A DNA stretch of 64,000 bases from GCA-020345945 sp964596985 (GCA_964596985.1 CAZQWG010000008.1:47800-111799); one strand, 5' to 3'; positions 17,339 through 25,749 are shown, counted from the first letter of the stretch. The notes: generated by a model not told the origin, from the sequence alone. Made by a program: numbers and translations.

Positions 17339-19237
17339 TTGGGCGGATATCATGGCAGGTTCCTTCGTGTTGATTTGTCTAGAGATAAGGTAGTTCTTGA
17401 TGAGAGAGACGACTCATTCTACAGGAAGTACTTTGGTGGATGGGCTGTAATAGCCTACTACCTCCTGACTGAAACGAAAGCAAATCTTGACCCCCTAGGT
17501 CCTGACAATCTTCTGATCTTTGCACCTGGAATCATTGCCGGTGCGCCCTTCTCCGGTGCAGGTAGACATGCGATAGGCGGCAAATCTCCCTTGACTGGCG
17601 GTTTCGCCGAAGCTGATGTCGGAGGCTACTGGGGTGCAGAACTCAAACACGCCAGTCTTGACGGAATAGTTGTGAAAGGTAAAGCAAAAGACCCTGTCTA
17701 CATCTGGGTGCATGACAGCGAAGCCGAGATCCTCGATGCCTCTACTCTATGGGGTATGGACACCGGTGATTGCCAAAACACGATCAGGGAGAAGCATGGC
17801 GACAATCGGATCAAAGTTGCTGGCATCGGAAAAGGCGGTGAAAACCTTGTGAAGTATGCTTGTATCATAAACGACAACAGGGACGCCGCTGGAAGGACCG
17901 GCACAGGGGCCATAATGGGTTCTAAGAACCTAAAGGCGGTCGCGGTAAGAGGAAAAGGGAAGACACCTCTTGAGAATCCTCAACGGGTAAGGGAGCTAGC
18001 AACAACCCTCGCTCGGGCTATCGCTGGAACTGGGGTACAAGCGAGCTCTGGTGAGTATGGAGGTGCAGACCTTCTCCACCAGTACGGGACAGGGGCATTG
18101 ATGGACGAAGGCCGTGATACAGGTAATCTTCCAACAAGGAACTTCAGAGACGGTCTTTTCGAGGCTGCAAGCGATATCTCGGCCGTAGCTGTAAAGGAGA
18201 AATACAGGGTCCGTATGGACGCCTGTTTCGGATGTGCTGTGAGATGCAAGAAGGTGGTCGAGATCAACGGGAAGGATTTCAAAGTCGATCCTGACTACGG
18301 AGGACCTGAGTACGAAACACTGGGTTCTCTGGGGTCCAACTGTGGTGTGGGTGAACTCGATATCATCTGTAGGGGTAACGAGCTCTGCAACCGCTATTCC
18401 ATAGACACAATCGGCACTGGAATGTCGATCTCTTTCGCGATGGAGTGCTATGAGCACGGCATCATAACTAAGGAAGACACAGACGGTCTAGACCTGTCCT
18501 GGGGGAACGGAAGATCTATGCTCAAGCTCATAGAGCTGGTCGCCGAAAGGGAGGGTATTGGGGCTCTATTAGCCGAAGGAGTGATGCGGGCTTCAAAGAA
18601 GCTTGGGAAAGAATCCGAGAAATTCGCAATCTATGTCAAAGGACAAGAGTTCCCGATGCATGAGCCTCGGCTCAAGAGGGCACTTGGTCTCGGCTACGCG
18701 GTCTCGGCGACCGGGGCTGATCATATGCATAACCTTCACGATACCGGGATATCTGGAAGGCACCTTGATGCGTACAGATCCTTGGGACTCCTGGAGCCGG
18801 TGAAGCTCGAGGATCTTGGTCCAAACAAGATCCGGATCTACATGTACCACATGTTCTGGCGTGTTCTCGATAACTGCTTGACATGCTGCATGTTCATACC
18901 GTGGTCCTACGAAGATAAACGGGACCTAGTCCGTGCGATTACAGGTTGGAATGCTTCGATCTTTGAGATGATGAAGGTAGGTGAGAGGGCAATCAACCTT
19001 GCCAGAATCTTCAACATCAGGGAAGGGAAGACTTCGGAAGATGACTGGCTTCCTGAGAGGATGTTTCAGCCTCAAACCTCTGGTCCCCTATCGGACACAT
19101 CAGTAAACCCCGACCAATTCAGAAAGGCAATCGGCATTTATTACGGTATGATGGGTTGGGATAAGGAGACTGGAATCCCGACGAAGGGAAAACTGGATGA
19201 GCTCGACATAGAGTGGGCTGCAGGCTCACTACCCTAG
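17339..19237 (+). CDS. aldehyde:ferredoxin oxidoreductase (tungstopterin enzyme)
   Basis: 632 residues, full length for the AOR family. The N-terminal domain begins GGYHGRFLRVDLS, with AGAPFSGAGRHAIGGKSPLTGG and the pterin-binding AGRTGTGAIMGSKNLKAVAV. The cubane cluster ligands are Cys296, Cys299 and Cys303 (ACFGCAVRC) plus a cysteine in NCLTC near residue 513. It oxidises an aldehyde to the acid with ferredoxin as acceptor; the substrate cannot be read. It starts with TTG after GAGGTG. A run of six T follows the gene. A MoaD-like protein is encoded 5 kb away. Confidence 0.93.
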   Translation: MGGYHGRFLRVDLSRDKVVLDERDDSFYRKYFGGWAVIAYYLLTETKANLDPLGPDNLLIFAPGIIAGAPFSGAGRHAIGGKSPLTGGFAEADVGGYWGAELKHASLDGIVVKGKAKDPVYIWVHDSEAEILDASTLWGMDTGDCQNTIREKHGDNRIKVAGIGKGGENLVKYACIINDNRDAAGRTGTGAIMGSKNLKAVAVRGKGKTPLENPQRVRELATTLARAIAGTGVQASSGEYGGADLLHQYGTGALMDEGRDTGNLPTRNFRDGLFEAASDISAVAVKEKYRVRMDACFGCAVRCKKVVEINGKDFKVDPDYGGPEYETLGSLGSNCGVGELDIICRGNELCNRYSIDTIGTGMSISFAMECYEHGIITKEDTDGLDLSWGNGRSMLKLIELVAEREGIGALLAEGVMRASKKLGKESEKFAIYVKGQEFPMHEPRLKRALGLGYAVSATGADHMHNLHDTGISGRHLDAYRSLGLLEPVKLEDLGPNKIRIYMYHMFWRVLDNCLTCCMFIPWSYEDKRDLVRAITGWNASIFEMMKVGERAINLARIFNIREGKTSEDDWLPERMFQPQTSGPLSDTSVNPDQFRKAIGIYYGMMGWDKETGIPTKGKLDELDIEWAAGSLP

Positions 19238-19242
19238 CCCCC

Positions 19243-19248
19243 TTTTTT
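19243..19248 (+). terminator. oligo-T terminator after AOR
   Basis: Six T residues directly after a C-rich stretch, 6 bases beyond the AOR stop codon, the simple form of archaeal terminator. Confidence 0.45.
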
Positions 19249-19340
19249 CCCTGCCCCGTGCGCCATCTCAAAACCGTTTCCCGCGAAGAACCGATTTTAC
19301 AGCCCGCATCCATACTGACGTAAGATACTCGTATAGATCT

Positions 19341-19355
19341 TCGATTATTAATCGA
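19341..19355. promoter_or_regulatory. perfect 7-1-7 palindrome, possible operator
   Basis: TCGATTA T TAATCGA is a perfect inverted repeat about 75 bases before the ferritin-like/VIT gene and 30 bases before an AT-rich AAATTTGAAAAG element. A site for an iron- or manganese-sensing regulator is a reasonable guess given the gene it precedes. Confidence 0.4.
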
Positions 19356-19428
19356 TCGAAACCTCGCTTCTCGGCGATGAAGGGAAATTTGAAAAGCTAT
19401 CGGCTCCAGTATCTCCCTGGAAACCTAC

Positions 19429-20301
19429 ATGTTAGATAGGGAAACAAGAAGATCGGTCCTGACGGCTCAGAAGAACGAGATCACAGAACACTTCATCTAC
19501 GAAAAGTTATCTCAGACGATAGAAGACCCGCACAATAAAGAGATTCTGCGGCGGATTTCCAGAGACGAGCGGGAGCACTATGATTTCTGGAAGAAGCATA
19601 CTCGCAAAGACGTGGAACCAGATAAGTCTGAGATATGGAAATACTACCTCATTTCAAAGATCCTCGGACTGACGTTTGGAATAAAACTGATGGAAAAAGG
19701 AGAGGAGCAAGCCCAGGAGACATATGAAAAAATCGCCCAGGTTATACCCGGAGCCGAGAGGCTTGTGGAAGACGAAGATGAGCATGAAAGAATGCTCATA
19801 GGCCTAATAGACGAAGAACGGTTGGAGTACGTTGGCTCCATGGTTTTAGGTCTCAACGACGCTCTTGTGGAACTCACCGGCACACTCGCAGGGTTGACTC
19901 TAGCTCTGCAGGACACGAATCTCATCGCACTGACGGGTTCGATCACCGGTATTGCTGCGTCTTTCTCGATGGCTGCCTCAGAGTATCTATCAACAAAGAC
20001 CGAGGAGAGTGCGAAGGATCCTATCAAAGCGTCGGTCTATACTGGGTCTGCCTATATTCTTACTGTCTTGTTTCTAATCCTCCCGTTCTTGCTTCTCAAG
20101 AATCTATATCTCTGTTTAGTATTGTCAATAACGAATGCAATCTTAGTCCTCCTACTGTTCACGTACTATGTATCGGTGGCTAAGGACATTTCTTTCAGGA
20201 AGAGGTTCACTGAAATGTCGTCGATTAGTCTTGGGGTCGCGGCTCTCTCGTTTGCAATTGGCTATTTAATACGAATATTTTTGAACATAGAGGCTGGTTG
20301 A
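19429..20301 (+). CDS. ferritin-like domain fused to VIT1/CCC1 membrane transporter
   Basis: 290 residues. Residues 1-135 form a rubrerythrin/ferritin-like helical domain with metal-ligand patterns EITEHFIYEKL, DEREHYDFWKKH and EDEDEHERML. From about residue 140 the VIT1/CCC1 transporter domain starts (GLNDALVELTGTLAGLTLAL, SMAASEYLSTKTEE) with about five membrane helices. This two-part architecture is known from membrane-bound ferritins that export iron or manganese. Direction and metal are inferred. It stands alone, converging on the hydrogenase operon, with a palindromic possible operator upstream. Confidence 0.85.
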   Translation: MLDRETRRSVLTAQKNEITEHFIYEKLSQTIEDPHNKEILRRISRDEREHYDFWKKHTRKDVEPDKSEIWKYYLISKILGLTFGIKLMEKGEEQAQETYEKIAQVIPGAERLVEDEDEHERMLIGLIDEERLEYVGSMVLGLNDALVELTGTLAGLTLALQDTNLIALTGSITGIAASFSMAASEYLSTKTEESAKDPIKASVYTGSAYILTVLFLILPFLLLKNLYLCLVLSITNAILVLLLFTYYVSVAKDISFRKRFTEMSSISLGVAALSFAIGYLIRIFLNIEAG

Positions 20302-20357
20302 TGGGGTCTAGAAAAAAGGAGAATAGTTCTCGCTCGTTTGAGCGAGTTGAATTCCCT

Positions 20358-21311
20358 CTAGGGTTTGCCCGCTGACATTCGGGCAGTCATTAGGTTGAGG
20401 TTCAGCAGAAGGTTCTTCCCCTTCTTGACGTTGTCTAAGGTTTTTCTGCAGTCTGGACAGAAGCTTGCCTGCTGCAGCATCCTCATCTGGAATTCTTTGA
20501 GTTCTGGTGGCGGTTGTTTGATCCCTAAGGCCTTTAGCTTAACCATCGTCTTTCCTGTGGCAGTTTCAAACCCGAACTGAGGGACTTGAGTAGGTACGAA
20601 TTCCTCACCGCAGCCTGCACATTTCTGTAGACCTTTAGTTATATCGAGGTGGAGTTTCTGCCTATCGTCGGTGGCCAGTCTGTACTCCTTACTCATCGTT
20701 ATGGCTTCTGGTGGACATATGTCCTTGCATGACCCGCATCTTATACACTTGGAATGCCAGAATCTCAGTACCATCTTGTCCTGTTCTTGTTCGACGTCGA
20801 TAGCGGTAGATGGGCATATCTTGGCGCAGGCGCCGCATCCAATACATTTCTCCTCGTCGACTTCCACTCTGCCTCTGAAGGCTTCAGGTACATTCCAGAT
20901 CTCGGCGTCTTTCTTGAAATCAGCTTTGTCAAGAGCTGTTATTATCCCGAATAGAGTTGCTCGAGGGCTCGGGGGGCAACCCGGAATATAGAGATTTACA
21001 GGAATGACCTCGTCTACAGCTCCGGCGGCGTTATAACTATCGTAGAAGACATCTTTGCCAACAGCACATTGCCCGTATGCTATTACTATTCTCGGATCTT
21101 GTATCTTCTCGTAGATCTTCTTCAACTCTGGCTCATTCTTCTTGGTTACGAAGCCTGTAACGAGAAGTACGTTTGCTTCTTCGGGGTGTTCGGCCACTGA
21201 GACGTTCAGTTCTCCAAGCCCGTATTTCGGGTCTAGACTGGCAAGGACTTCGATGTCGCATCCGTTACAGGAACCAGTGTCCGCGCGATAGACTCGTATT
21301 CCTTCCGCCAT
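20358..21311 (-). CDS. [NiFe] hydrogenase small subunit (NuoB type) fused to a 2[4Fe-4S] ferredoxin and zinc ribbon
   Basis: 317 residues. Residues 1-135 are a NuoB-like small subunit with the proximal cluster cysteines in TGSCNGCDIEVL (Cys15, Cys18), AYGQCAVG and IPGCPPSP. Residues about 150-215 are a double [4Fe-4S] ferredoxin (CIGCGACAKICP and CIRCGSCKDICP), as in NuoI/HycF. The C-terminal 100 residues hold two CxxC pairs (KCAGCG, FCPDCR), likely a zinc ribbon. Fusion of NuoB- and NuoI-like parts is unusual. It is the last gene of a five-gene minus-strand operon, 1 base after the large subunit. Confidence 0.85.
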   Translation of the reverse strand: MAEGIRVYRADTGSCNGCDIEVLASLDPKYGLGELNVSVAEHPEEANVLLVTGFVTKKNEPELKKIYEKIQDPRIVIAYGQCAVGKDVFYDSYNAAGAVDEVIPVNLYIPGCPPSPRATLFGIITALDKADFKKDAEIWNVPEAFRGRVEVDEEKCIGCGACAKICPSTAIDVEQEQDKMVLRFWHSKCIRCGSCKDICPPEAITMSKEYRLATDDRQKLHLDITKGLQKCAGCGEEFVPTQVPQFGFETATGKTMVKLKALGIKQPPPELKEFQMRMLQQASFCPDCRKTLDNVKKGKNLLLNLNLMTARMSAGKP

Positions 21312-21312
21312 C

Positions 21313-22470
21313 CTATTTCACCACCTTCGAGAGGGAATCCATTGAAACTGTCTTTCTTGTCCCATCGTCAAGGGAGACTATTGTGACTCTATCAGTACAG
21401 GAGAAGCAGGGGTCTATGCTCTCTATTATGTACTGTGCGTTCTCCAGTTTATCTCCTTTCAGCATTTCCAGTGTAGCCTTGTCATTCATGAAAGAGGGAG
21501 TTCGGATCTTCACTCTCTCCGGGATGTTTGTTCCATTTCCTCGCATATAATAGACGAGTTCTCCTCTGTGGGATTCTATGTGTCCAACGTAATCGGTCTC
21601 CAACACTTCGCGGATATCTCCCATGATAGGGCCTTCAGGAAGATCTTTGAGTGCTCGTTCGATTAGACGCATCGACTCATAGCATTCCCTGTGCCGTACC
21701 ATGGTTCTCGCTAAGACGTCACAGTCGTCTTCTACCTTGACTTCAAAGTCAAGCTTATCGTATACTGCGTAGGGATCGTCCTTTCTGATGTCGTCTGGTA
21801 TTCCTGATCCTCTCACCGTTGGACCGACTGCACCTGTGAGTCTAGCCTGTTTCTTATCCAGTATCCCGATTCCTCCGAGTTTAGATCGGATCGACTCATC
21901 TTTCGTGAGTTTCTCGCCAATGTAGTCTGAAAGCTGGTTAGAGATTCGAAGTGTCTCTTTGGTCTTCTTCATGGCTCCATCGGTGAAATCGAACCGTACT
22001 CCCCCGACGCAGTTGAAACCTTTAGTGACCCTGTTGCCTGTGACATATTCTTGGAGATCCATAACGGTCTCCCTGTCCTTGATTACTCTGGTGAAGAATT
22101 CCAAGTCGTGGAGGGCATGGGCTACAATTGCGAACCAGATATAATGGCTCTCTAACCTTTCCACTTCATGCATAATAACTCTCAGGTAGGTGGCTCTCTC
22201 GGGGACCTCTACGTCCATCACTCCCTCGGCTGTCTGAGCGAAGCATAGGGAATGTGAGTTCGAGCAGATCCCGCAGACTCTTGCACAAAGGAATATTCCT
22301 TTTCTATAGGGTCTAGTACTCGCTAGCTTCTCGACGCCTCTATGGAGGTGACCTATCTTCATGTCGGCGTCGACGATCACACCATCTTTTACTGTTAGCT
22401 CATAGACCTCTGGTTCAATCAATCTAGGATCGTATGGGCCGATTCTCACTATCTCTGACATTTCAACCAC
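21313..22470 (-). CDS. [NiFe] hydrogenase large subunit, complex-I-related (group 4-like)
   Basis: 385 residues of the NuoD/HycE type. Both nickel-binding cysteine pairs are intact: RVCGIC (Cys66, Cys69) near the N-terminus and DPCFSCTDR (Cys355, Cys358) near the C-terminus. Complex I homologues have lost these, so this is a hydrogenase and not a quinone reductase. There is no cleavable C-terminal extension with the usual histidine; about 25 residues follow the last motif. ATG at 22470, or the ATG 9 bases later. It overlaps the HdrB gene by 8 bases. HypF at 51.6 kb can supply CN ligands. Confidence 0.92.
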   Translation of the reverse strand: MVEMSEIVRIGPYDPRLIEPEVYELTVKDGVIVDADMKIGHLHRGVEKLASTRPYRKGIFLCARVCGICSNSHSLCFAQTAEGVMDVEVPERATYLRVIMHEVERLESHYIWFAIVAHALHDLEFFTRVIKDRETVMDLQEYVTGNRVTKGFNCVGGVRFDFTDGAMKKTKETLRISNQLSDYIGEKLTKDESIRSKLGGIGILDKKQARLTGAVGPTVRGSGIPDDIRKDDPYAVYDKLDFEVKVEDDCDVLARTMVRHRECYESMRLIERALKDLPEGPIMGDIREVLETDYVGHIESHRGELVYYMRGNGTNIPERVKIRTPSFMNDKATLEMLKGDKLENAQYIIESIDPCFSCTDRVTIVSLDDGTRKTVSMDSLSKVVK

Positions 22471-23332
22471 CTATCTCCTTGACTAGTTCCATGGCAGGAC
22501 TCCTATGGAATTCGAGGTGAAGTTCTTCTCCTGTCATCCCTATTGCGAGTCCAAGAAGTTCGAGAACGTGTATTATCGGTAGCCTCCCTACCCCCTTATT
22601 CTTCAGCTTGAGTTGTCCACTCTCGAATTGGATCATGCAGGCTGGACAAGAGAGTATAATGGCTTTTGCGTCGACGGCTTGTATTGCCCTGAGTTTCGGG
22701 AAGAGCCGCTCCTCGAGGGAGAGTTCTGGGTCTGGAAGAAGCGCTGGATAGCCGCAGCACAGTTTCTCTAAGCCATAATCCACCAATTCCACACCGGTTG
22801 CTTCCACGACATCTTTCATCATGTTGGGTCTCTTCCATGGGTCCTCCTCTTCTTCTTTCGTTCTGAAGAGGTGGCATCCATAGTGGATGGCAGCCTTGAA
22901 TCCGAGCGGTTTCACTTTCTTCTTGATTTCTGAGATCCCGATGTCTTCGTGCAGGACTTCGACGACGTGTTTCACATCGATTGTGCCCTTGTATTCTCTT
23001 CCGAATTCTGAGAGGACCTCGTTGACACGATCCTTCAATTCCCTGTCTTTCTTCAGGATCTCGTTGGCTTCAAGCAGTGTCTCGTCGCAGCCGTTGCAGA
23101 CCGTCATGATATCCAATCCCTTCTCTTCAGCCAGACATAGGTTCCTAGCTGATAGCACATATGCCATCTCTGGGTCTGCCGTACGAGTAACTACGGGGTC
23201 TGGGCAGCAAGTGTATCCCTTCATGTCTACGAGCGGAACTCCGAATTCCTTGAAGACTTTTCTTGTAGCTATTTCTGTGCTTGGATGTCTTATTGGTATG
23301 TTGCAACCGAGGAATAGCGCGTATTCTACCAT
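22463..23332 (-). CDS. hdrB: heterodisulfide reductase subunit B-like protein (two CCG domains)
   Basis: 289 residues with two cysteine-rich CCG domains. The first has YTCCPDPV and VCNGCDET (a CCP variant of the motif), the second LCCGYPALLP and SCPACMIQFE. In HdrB these ligate the two noncubane [4Fe-4S] clusters that cleave heterodisulfides. No HdrC gene is in the operon; the ferredoxin-like first gene could take its place. An HdrB inside a hydrogenase operon of the NuoBCDI type is the odd point here. The large subunit gene overlaps its end by 8 bases. Confidence 0.88.
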   Translation of the reverse strand: MVEYALFLGCNIPIRHPSTEIATRKVFKEFGVPLVDMKGYTCCPDPVVTRTADPEMAYVLSARNLCLAEEKGLDIMTVCNGCDETLLEANEILKKDRELKDRVNEVLSEFGREYKGTIDVKHVVEVLHEDIGISEIKKKVKPLGFKAAIHYGCHLFRTKEEEEDPWKRPNMMKDVVEATGVELVDYGLEKLCCGYPALLPDPELSLEERLFPKLRAIQAVDAKAIILSCPACMIQFESGQLKLKNKGVGRLPIIHVLELLGLAIGMTGEELHLEFHRSPAMELVKEIGG

Positions 23333-23344
23333 CTTACAACCTCC

Positions 23345-24001
23345 TTACTTGTACCTCAATTTCTTCTTCTCCCAGTCGAAGCCGGTTCGCTTATCCACTT
23401 CAGATCTTCTTAGTATCTTGTGTACTTCGTCGAGGGCCTCCTCGTCATCCGTGGTGATCGTGGGTTTAGGTAGGCCTGATTGTTCTCGTCTCTTTCTCAC
23501 GAAAGACGAGAAAGGCACTACAGTTCCCGTGGAGATCACATTCTCCATCGCACTACGGTATTCTGGGACTATCTTCCCTTCGCGAGGTTTTTGGAGTGGG
23601 GGGTTTTCATCCTTCCAGGATTCGGCTGCTATCAATATCTCCGGCTGTGGGTGTTTCTCGAACTTCACTCCGAACAAGTCAGTCATCTCTCTCTCGATCC
23701 ACTGAGCAGCAGGGACGACAGAGGCAATTGATTGAATATGTGGGTCCTCTTTCGGTATGGACGTTCCAAGCGTGGCTACTTCTCCACCGATATCAAAATG
23801 GTAGAGGACGCTGAAGTCTAATCCCTCGTCTACGCATGTCGCCGTCATCAACCTGCCTTTGAAGTCGTTGAAGAGTATCTTGGCTACATCTACGATTTTC
23901 TCAGGCTCGACAGAGACCGTGTATCTTCTCGCTTTAGGTGATGATACAGACTTTGTTTTATCTGCTAGAGTTTCTTCGAGTCTGTTGAGTAGGGTACTCA
24001 T
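23345..24001 (-). CDS. NuoC-like 30-kDa subunit of the hydrogenase
   Basis: 218 residues. The family signature appears as PAAQWIEREMTDLFGVKFEKHP, which in NuoC/HycE contacts the large subunit. About 80 extra residues at the C-terminus, rich in charge, have no assignment. The ATG overlaps the stop of the ferredoxin-like gene by 4 bases. In complex I it helps join the hydrogenase module to the rest; here no membrane arm is encoded nearby. Confidence 0.85.
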   Translation of the reverse strand: MSTLLNRLEETLADKTKSVSSPKARRYTVSVEPEKIVDVAKILFNDFKGRLMTATCVDEGLDFSVLYHFDIGGEVATLGTSIPKEDPHIQSIASVVPAAQWIEREMTDLFGVKFEKHPQPEILIAAESWKDENPPLQKPREGKIVPEYRSAMENVISTGTVVPFSSFVRKRREQSGLPKPTITTDDEEALDEVHKILRRSEVDKRTGFDWEKKKLRYK

Positions 24002-24483
24002 CTTTTTCTCTCACCTTGCCCTCCATAGAGCTTCGTGTTCATTTCGTAGGCTCTTTCTCGGTCGACTACCCTGGTGGCGCCTGGGGAACAGTACTTGGCG
24101 CACTTAGGGTCGCCGTTGCAAAAGTCGCATTTTACGGCGATGCTCAGATCCTCATTTACCCAGGGAACTGAGAGTGGACAGGCTTGGACGCATATACCGC
24201 ATCCGATACATTTCATTGGATTCACGGTGACGATTCCCGTTACTTCGTCCTTCTCTATCGCTTCTTCTGGACATGCATTCAAGCATGGGGGTTCCTCGCA
24301 GTGTTGACATTGAACCGATTCAAACATCCCTTTCTTCTCGTCGAAGAAGGTATGAAGATAAGCCTTGTCCATATCCAGTTCATTGTAGTGGTGCATAGCA
24401 CAGGAGATCATACAGAATCTGCATCCCGTGCATTTGTCAGGATCATACAACAAGACTTGTTGGCTAATCTGCTGGGCTGCCAT
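23998..24483 (-). CDS. polyferredoxin electron-transfer subunit (HycB/DmsB-like)
   Basis: 161 residues with four [4Fe-4S] motifs: CTGCRFCMISC, CQHCEEPPCLNAC, CIGCGICVQACP and CDFCNGDPKCAKYC. This is the four-cluster pattern of HycB, DmsB and related subunits. No signal peptide, so cytoplasmic. It is the first gene of the operon and would carry electrons between the hydrogenase and HdrB or an outside partner such as HdrA or AOR. An AGGAG element sits somewhat far (about 11 bases) before the ATG. Confidence 0.9.
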   Translation of the reverse strand: MAAQQISQQVLLYDPDKCTGCRFCMISCAMHHYNELDMDKAYLHTFFDEKKGMFESVQCQHCEEPPCLNACPEEAIEKDEVTGIVTVNPMKCIGCGICVQACPLSVPWVNEDLSIAVKCDFCNGDPKCAKYCSPGATRVVDRERAYEMNTKLYGGQGERKR

Positions 24484-24517
24484 TTAATCACATTCTCCTA
24501 TTCTATTATCTCCTATG

Positions 24518-24617
24518 CCTTGATAACTTCTCCTTGATAACTTCTATGTATCAGATTGAGAAGAGTAGGTAATATCCTTGATAACTTCTATGTATCAGAT
24601 TGAGAAGAGTAGGTAAT
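24518..24617. repeat. tandem direct repeat, two full 44-bp units plus a partial third
   Basis: Unit 1 is 24531-24574 and unit 2 is 24575-24617; both begin TCCTTGATAACTTCTATG and end AGAGTAGGTAAT, and I see no mismatch over 43 bases. A partial unit, CCTTGATAACTTCT, lies at 24518-24531, so this core occurs three times. The array fills the gap between the hydrogenase operon (minus strand) and the MoaD-like gene (plus strand), where a regulator could act on both. Confidence 0.9.
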
Positions 24618-24705
24618 GTTTATGCTAGCAATAGCTTGAATAGGATCATCGTTGAATTCCATGTGGTTCGGTATTCTTCAAGGGTGAATATCTCTGCAAA
24701 TTACT

Positions 24706-24981
24706 TTGAAGACGTACTCTGTTCTTAGAAAGGTTATAGGAGACCAAGAACTCGTCATGGAACTAGATGACGGCGCCACCCTTGAAGATCTCGCTGCGTT
24801 TTTCACTAAGAGCTATAGAGAAAAGTTTCGGAAAGAAACAGGTAGCGATCTCGAGAGAAGTCTTAGCCGTAACTTCAATATATACGTGAACGGGAGACTC
24901 GTCCACCCTGCGAATTATCCTCAAACAAGATTGGAAGACGGGGATGAAGTGGTCTTTATGCAGCCGATTGGTGGAGGTTAG
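24706..24981 (+). CDS. MoaD/ThiS-family beta-grasp protein
   Basis: 91 residues with a beta-grasp fold pattern (YSVLRKVIGD, an IYVNGRLV strand, LEDGDEVVFMQPIGGG) and the C-terminal Gly-Gly needed for adenylation and thiocarboxylate formation. It is likely a sulfur carrier for molybdopterin/tungstopterin synthesis; the AOR in this window needs such a cofactor. It could also be a ubiquitin-like modifier (SAMP). The start is TTG; no good ribosome site is visible. Confidence 0.8.
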   Translation: MKTYSVLRKVIGDQELVMELDDGATLEDLAAFFTKSYREKFRKETGSDLERSLSRNFNIYVNGRLVHPANYPQTRLEDGDEVVFMQPIGGG

Positions 24982-25061
24982 TATCTGTCCTGCGAATTCA
25001 ATTTCGTGGGGTGTTCTTCAGTTCCCCAGACCTCTATCGGATATTTCATATCGGTGAGACG

Positions 25062-25749
25062 ATGAAACAAGGAAGGAAATCCGCGCACGACGGAACCAGG
25101 TCGCGAACAAGAAACGAGAATCATAGCCGTCTACTACTCGAGAATAGTCCCTACTTCTTCCGCATGCGTACAATCGGGTAGACTGGTATCCGTGGGGAGA
25201 GGAGGCCTTTGAGAAAGCTCGAAGAGAAGCCAATCCACCCCTGGTGATGGTGAACGGCTGATCGTTCGACAGAAACGATTCGACGATGGAACCATCCCGT
25301 CAGGGAACTCTGTTGCAATGTTGAATCCACTCCGCCTAAGGAGGATCACCAGTAACTCCGATCTCGAAGACAAGACTGAGAGAATCGGGCGAATGTCTTT
25401 CCCGCTCGTGGAGAAGTCCCCTGCAGCATTCACTCAGCTCATGGTGGCCTTGGATTTTACTCTGGGTCCCTCATTCGAGGTAGTGGTCGCCGGGAATTCC
25501 AAGGCAGAAGATATACAAGGGTTGCTCAAGTATCTCCAACCTCATTTCATACCCAACAAGGTAGTACTTCTCCACCCAACCGAACTGGAATCCCCCGATA
25601 TAGTCCCCATAGCTGAATATAGGAGAGACATGTCGAGTATAGGCGGTCGGGCAACAGCATACATCTGCTCCAATTTCACTTGCAAGACCCCTACAACGGA
25701 TGCGGTCAAGATGCTGGACCAGCTTGCCGTCCCAAAACAAGCATCGTGA
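25062..25749 (+). pseudogene. decayed DUF255 (thioredoxin-domain, YyaL/SSP411 family) gene with large internal deletion
   Basis: Three frames carry pieces of one family of about 650-700 residues. Frame 1 from the ATG at 25062 (GGTGA just before it) ends in NHSRLLLENSPYF; a frameshift near 25150 is followed by PHAYNRVDWYPWGEEAFEK, the family's N-terminal signature. Near 25240 it jumps, in a third frame, to GERLIVRQKRFDDGTIPSG, close to the family's C-terminal third, and runs to the stop at 25749 through FEVVVAGNSKAEDI and TAYICSNFTCKTPTTD. The CHWC thioredoxin motif and about 450-500 codons are missing. An ATG at 25318 leaves a 143-residue open frame that is only the remnant C-terminus. Confidence 0.9.

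Noticed and set aside
20358..24483. The operon could be a piece of respiratory complex I (NuoBCDI).
   Set aside because: The large subunit keeps both nickel-binding CxxC pairs, which complex I lost, and no membrane-arm genes are present.
25318..25749. A 143-residue stand-alone gene.
   Set aside because: Family sequence continues upstream of its ATG in the same frame, and it is only the C-terminal end of a broken DUF255 gene.
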